Source: JBHIDJ01 sp046760105 (GTDB taxonomy: Bacteria > Pseudomonadota > Gammaproteobacteria > Acidiferrobacterales > SPGG2). From it: a stretch of 8,136 nucleotides of DNA. Shown piece after piece: positions 5,890 through 8,136 of this stretch (within the stretch, counting starts at the first letter, position 1; each line of letters begins with the position of its first letter). Below the pieces are notes generated by a model. The model saw only the letters and a list, made by a program, of their open reading frames with translations. It was not told the DNA's origin and searched no databases. The stretch lies in NCBI GenBank assembly GCA_046760105.1, contig JBHIDJ010000126.1, forward strand, positions 1-8,136, in the 5' to 3' direction. Both the position numbers and the translations under genes were made by a program.

Positions 5890-7509
5890 TTACTCGATCG
5901 GGATCTCCTTGAAGGCCAAGGTAACGTCAACACCCTGTGAGCGCCTGTACGCTTTCATGACAAAGTAGAACACAATACCGACCACAAACACACCGCCGAC
6001 AATGGCAAGCTGCTTCGGATCATGGCCTGCCGCCACCGGGTCGAGGAACAGGGTCCAGAAGTAGAACTGCGACGCAAGGAAGCCCAGTGCACAGGCAAAC
6101 GTCATCAACGGCAGGCCAAGGACCTTGCGCCGCGCGATCGGTGACTTCTCGTAGATCTCGGGCCGCAGATAGGGGAAGAAGATTCCCGCCCCCAGCACGA
6201 CACTCCAGGCAAGCACTGCCGCTTCGATCAGGATCACGATCTTAGAAAAAGGCTCTGTAAACACAAACAGGTACATAAAGATGATCGTGATGATTACCGA
6301 CACAGCGATGGACACAGTCGGGGTATGGCGCTTCTCCGAGATCGTGCCAAGGGGCTCCGGCGCCACGCGATCGAACGACCAGGCCACGAATGCCCGCACC
6401 GCGAACGTATGCATACCCGGAATCCACATCCACATCCACGAAATCAAACCAATCGAGACGAGCACCGTGATCAGCGGCGACTGCGTCAGGATACCGGCCA
6501 ACAGCGTGATTGCCGGATCCGTTGGGGTCGTGAGACCGACCCCCCCTAGCAGGTTGTACACCGAGGTGCCAAGGAAATCATATCCGAACACGCTTATTGA
6601 AAGGCCGATGGTAAAGAGCCAAAGCACCACCGAACCGGCGATCGCACCCAGCATGCCGTAAGTGTGCGAGCGCTCGACCGACTTGATCTCGCCGCCGATG
6701 GCGATCGAGAAGGCCGAGCCGATCAGCGGTAAGAACGGCCAGTTTGAGACCAGCCAGGTCTGCTTCCAGTCGTGACCTTCGTAACCCCAGCCGTTCTCCT
6801 TTCCTGAGGCGATGATGGCCTCGTATGGGTTATCGACACCGAGGACCGACGCCATTACCGCATTAAAATTAGTCACAAATTGTTCATGAGACCCTACCGC
6901 TAGCACCGCAATCAGGAACAGCGATCCAAGCACCGCCACCGTAAACACGATCTTCTGCGTCAGCAGATAGAACTTCATACCCAAGGCAAGAATGATCCCG
7001 GAAAGGATCAGGATGCCCGATCCAACCAGAAACATCGGCCACGGGGAGGTCACCCAGTCCGATGCCGCACGCCACGCCTCGTTGCCGGTGAGATAGCCGA
7101 CCAATGCGAGTGCGGGCGCGATACCAAGAATAATGATCCAGTAAGCAGCAATCGCACAGTAAAACAACCACGCTGTGATCTCTACGAGACTCGTGGTCAG
7201 TGCAATAAACGGTGGCAGGATGCGAGACCCGAAGACATAAATCCCGCCCGAACGCGGCAGCGTCACCGTCCACGTGATCAGGCCGAAGGCGATCAAAGCC
7301 ATCGCCACGCCGGCGATGACACACGCGATTAGCAGGTTGCCGCCCGCGTAAAAGGCGGGCCCGTAAAACAAGATACTGCCGACGCCCAGGCCGACACTGA
7401 CGAGTCCGATGTTATAAATAAATGTGTCGAAAGTTCCGGCCGTACGGATCAGACCAGAAGCCTTCCGGAGAAAAATCCTTTGTTCACCACCTGTTTCAGC
7501 CGTAGCCAT
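5890..7509 (-). CDS. APC superfamily amino acid/amine permease
   Basis: A 539-residue, strongly hydrophobic inner-membrane protein with about 12 predicted membrane helices. APC landmarks are a first-helix region beginning near residue 26 (GTFDTFIYNIG), PRSGGIYVFGSR (85-96, the conserved loop before helix 3), IGGEIKSVERS (271-281, matching the helix 6 G-E motif) and RAFVAWSFDRVAPEPLG followed by a conserved Pro after the RHT turn (372-397). An unusual WMWMW run occurs at about 358-362. The hydrophilic insertion at about 208-255 is longer than in many relatives. The family imports amino acids, polyamines or related amines by proton or sodium coupling; the substrate cannot be read from the sequence. 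The start is fixed by an AGGAGGAGG tract. The gene lies 43 bp after the metallophosphoesterase and 20 bp before the nucleotidyltransferase-like gene, probably in one transcript. Confidence 0.93.
   Translation of the reverse strand: MATAETGGEQRIFLRKASGLIRTAGTFDTFIYNIGLVSVGLGVGSILFYGPAFYAGGNLLIACVIAGVAMALIAFGLITWTVTLPRSGGIYVFGSRILPPFIALTTSLVEITAWLFYCAIAAYWIIILGIAPALALVGYLTGNEAWRAASDWVTSPWPMFLVGSGILILSGIILALGMKFYLLTQKIVFTVAVLGSLFLIAVLAVGSHEQFVTNFNAVMASVLGVDNPYEAIIASGKENGWGYEGHDWKQTWLVSNWPFLPLIGSAFSIAIGGEIKSVERSHTYGMLGAIAGSVVLWLFTIGLSISVFGYDFLGTSVYNLLGGVGLTTPTDPAITLLAGILTQSPLITVLVSIGLISWMWMWIPGMHTFAVRAFVAWSFDRVAPEPLGTISEKRHTPTVSIAVSVIITIIFMYLFVFTEPFSKIVILIEAAVLAWSVVLGAGIFFPYLRPEIYEKSPIARRKVLGLPLMTFACALGFLASQFYFWTLFLDPVAAGHDPKQLAIVGGVFVVGIVFYFVMKAYRRSQGVDVTLAFKEIPIE
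6422..6439. repeat. Three tandem ATCCAC hexamers inside the permease gene
   Basis: Three perfect copies of the hexamer lie in frame and encode alternating Trp and Met in a membrane segment of the permease. The copy number could in principle vary by slippage without shifting the frame. Confidence 0.7.
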
Positions 7510-7510
7510 A

Positions 7511-7525
7511 TTTCCTCCTCCTCTT
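7511..7525 (-). promoter_or_regulatory. Extended Shine-Dalgarno tract for the permease
   Basis: On the minus strand this is an all-purine tract with overlapping AGGAGG copies, 4 and 7 bases before ATG 7509. It predicts strong translation of the permease and confirms its start. Confidence 0.82.
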
Positions 7526-7552
7526 GTCTTTAGCGAGCCATCGCTCTATGTC

Positions 7553-8136
7553 TCATCCCTGGGTCATTTGAACACTCTTGACCCCATCGCCCTGCAGAGT
7601 GATCAACACCCCCTGCAGGATTCCCTCCGGATAAACACTACCCGGGTTAACACATATGGTCTTGCCGATCTTGATGTTGCCGCGACCCTCGTGGATGTGG
7701 CCGTGGATGCCAACCAGCGGCTGATGTTGCTCGATGGTTTCGTATACCGTGGTGCTGCCCCCATGCATGCTCACGGGGTTACCCATCTCGAACACGACCT
7801 TGAGATTCTCATCCAGTTTCGGGCACTTGTCGAGGACGGTGCCATAAGGGGGACAATGTACGTTGAAAATGCAGCGGCTCATGTCCTTGACCTTGGGAAT
7901 GAGCTGCTCGAACCTGGCTTGATACTCCTCCTCCGTGTACTCGCGCTCCGTGTCCCACGGGGTCTTAGTGGAGCCCCCACAGTGCAGAATTTCGTGCCCT
8001 TCCAGCTCGGTCACCTCCATCTCGTGATACTGAACATGGGGCGAGTTATGCAGCACCTCATCGATCTCGAAAAAGTCATCGTTGCCGGGCGCGGTGATTA
8101 AGGGAATGTCCGTGCCCTGCAATTTCTCACCGGCAT
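7553..8136 (-). CDS. Calcineurin-like metallophosphoesterase, N-terminus beyond window edge
   Basis: The frame is open to the right edge, so only the last 193 or so residues are seen; the TTG at 8122 is not a believable start. Metal-binding motifs of the calcineurin-like phosphoesterase superfamily are present in order: GNDD (8075-8086, a variant of GNHD), VHCPP with its His near 7858, and GHIH (7691-7702) followed by a VNPGS segment. The first motifs (D-x-H and GD-x2-D) must lie outside the window. The family uses two metal ions to split phosphomono- or diesters; the VNPGS ending resembles YfcE/MJ0936-like phosphodiesterases, but the substrate is unknown. It is the first visible gene of a minus-strand series, with the permease beginning 43 bp downstream. 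A long plus-strand frame overlaps it but has no family features. Confidence 0.88.
   Translation of the reverse strand, partial: AGEKLQGTDIPLITAPGNDDFFEIDEVLHNSPHVQYHEMEVTELEGHEILHCGGSTKTPWDTEREYTEEEYQARFEQLIPKVKDMSRCIFNVHCPPYGTVLDKCPKLDENLKVVFEMGNPVSMHGGSTTVYETIEQHQPLVGIHGHIHEGRGNIKIGKTICVNPGSVYPEGILQGVLITLQGDGVKSVQMTQG

Noticed and set aside
7424..8101. Long plus-strand open frame of about 225 codons
   Set aside because: It is antisense to the metallophosphoesterase and the permease start, both of which carry clear family motifs; it shows no recognisable domain and no ribosome site.

Overview
This is an 8.1 kb bacterial chromosomal window with moderate GC (estimated by eye at mid-50s percent), dense short-gapped genes and clear AGGAGG-type ribosome binding sites. 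Gene content (GFA-fold proteins, DUF1989, DUF1116, an APC permease, an Asp-nucleophile alpha/beta hydrolase) suggests a proteobacterium, but nothing fixes the genus. I see no rRNA, tRNA, CRISPR array, insertion sequence or phage gene.

Layout. (1) Left edge, minus strand: a conserved hypothetical protein whose C-terminus lies outside the window (587 down to 1). (2) Plus strand, 701-1628: a first GFA/CENP-V-type zinc protein, then an EamA/DMT membrane protein that has only one five-helix domain and no convincing start, so it may be a truncated remnant. (3) A divergent pair around the 114 bp spacer 2249-2362: a DUF1989 (urea-carboxylase-associated) protein leftward, and a DUF1116 protein (AllG/YlbE-like, related to a subunit of oxamate carbamoyltransferase) rightward, followed 30 bp later by a second GFA/CENP-V protein. 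(4) Minus strand from the right edge to 4096: metallophosphoesterase (N-terminus outside the window), a 539-residue APC permease, a nucleotidyltransferase-fold protein, then after a 139 bp gap an Asp-nucleophile alpha/beta hydrolase of the haloalkane dehalogenase/epoxide hydrolase class.

How it may work together. DUF1989 and DUF1116 families are both tied to small nitrogen compounds carrying carbamoyl or carboxyamidine groups (carboxyguanidine deiminase subunits; oxamate/carbamoyl phosphate metabolism). With an amino-acid/amine-type permease and two GSH/zinc-binding GFA proteins nearby, the simplest reading is an accessory catabolic region for a small organic nitrogen compound. The usual partners (FdrA, DUF2877, carbamate kinase, urea or guanidine carboxylase) are absent from the window, so the substrate is unknown. 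The metallophosphoesterase-permease-nucleotidyltransferase series is a second, separate unit whose joint function I cannot name.
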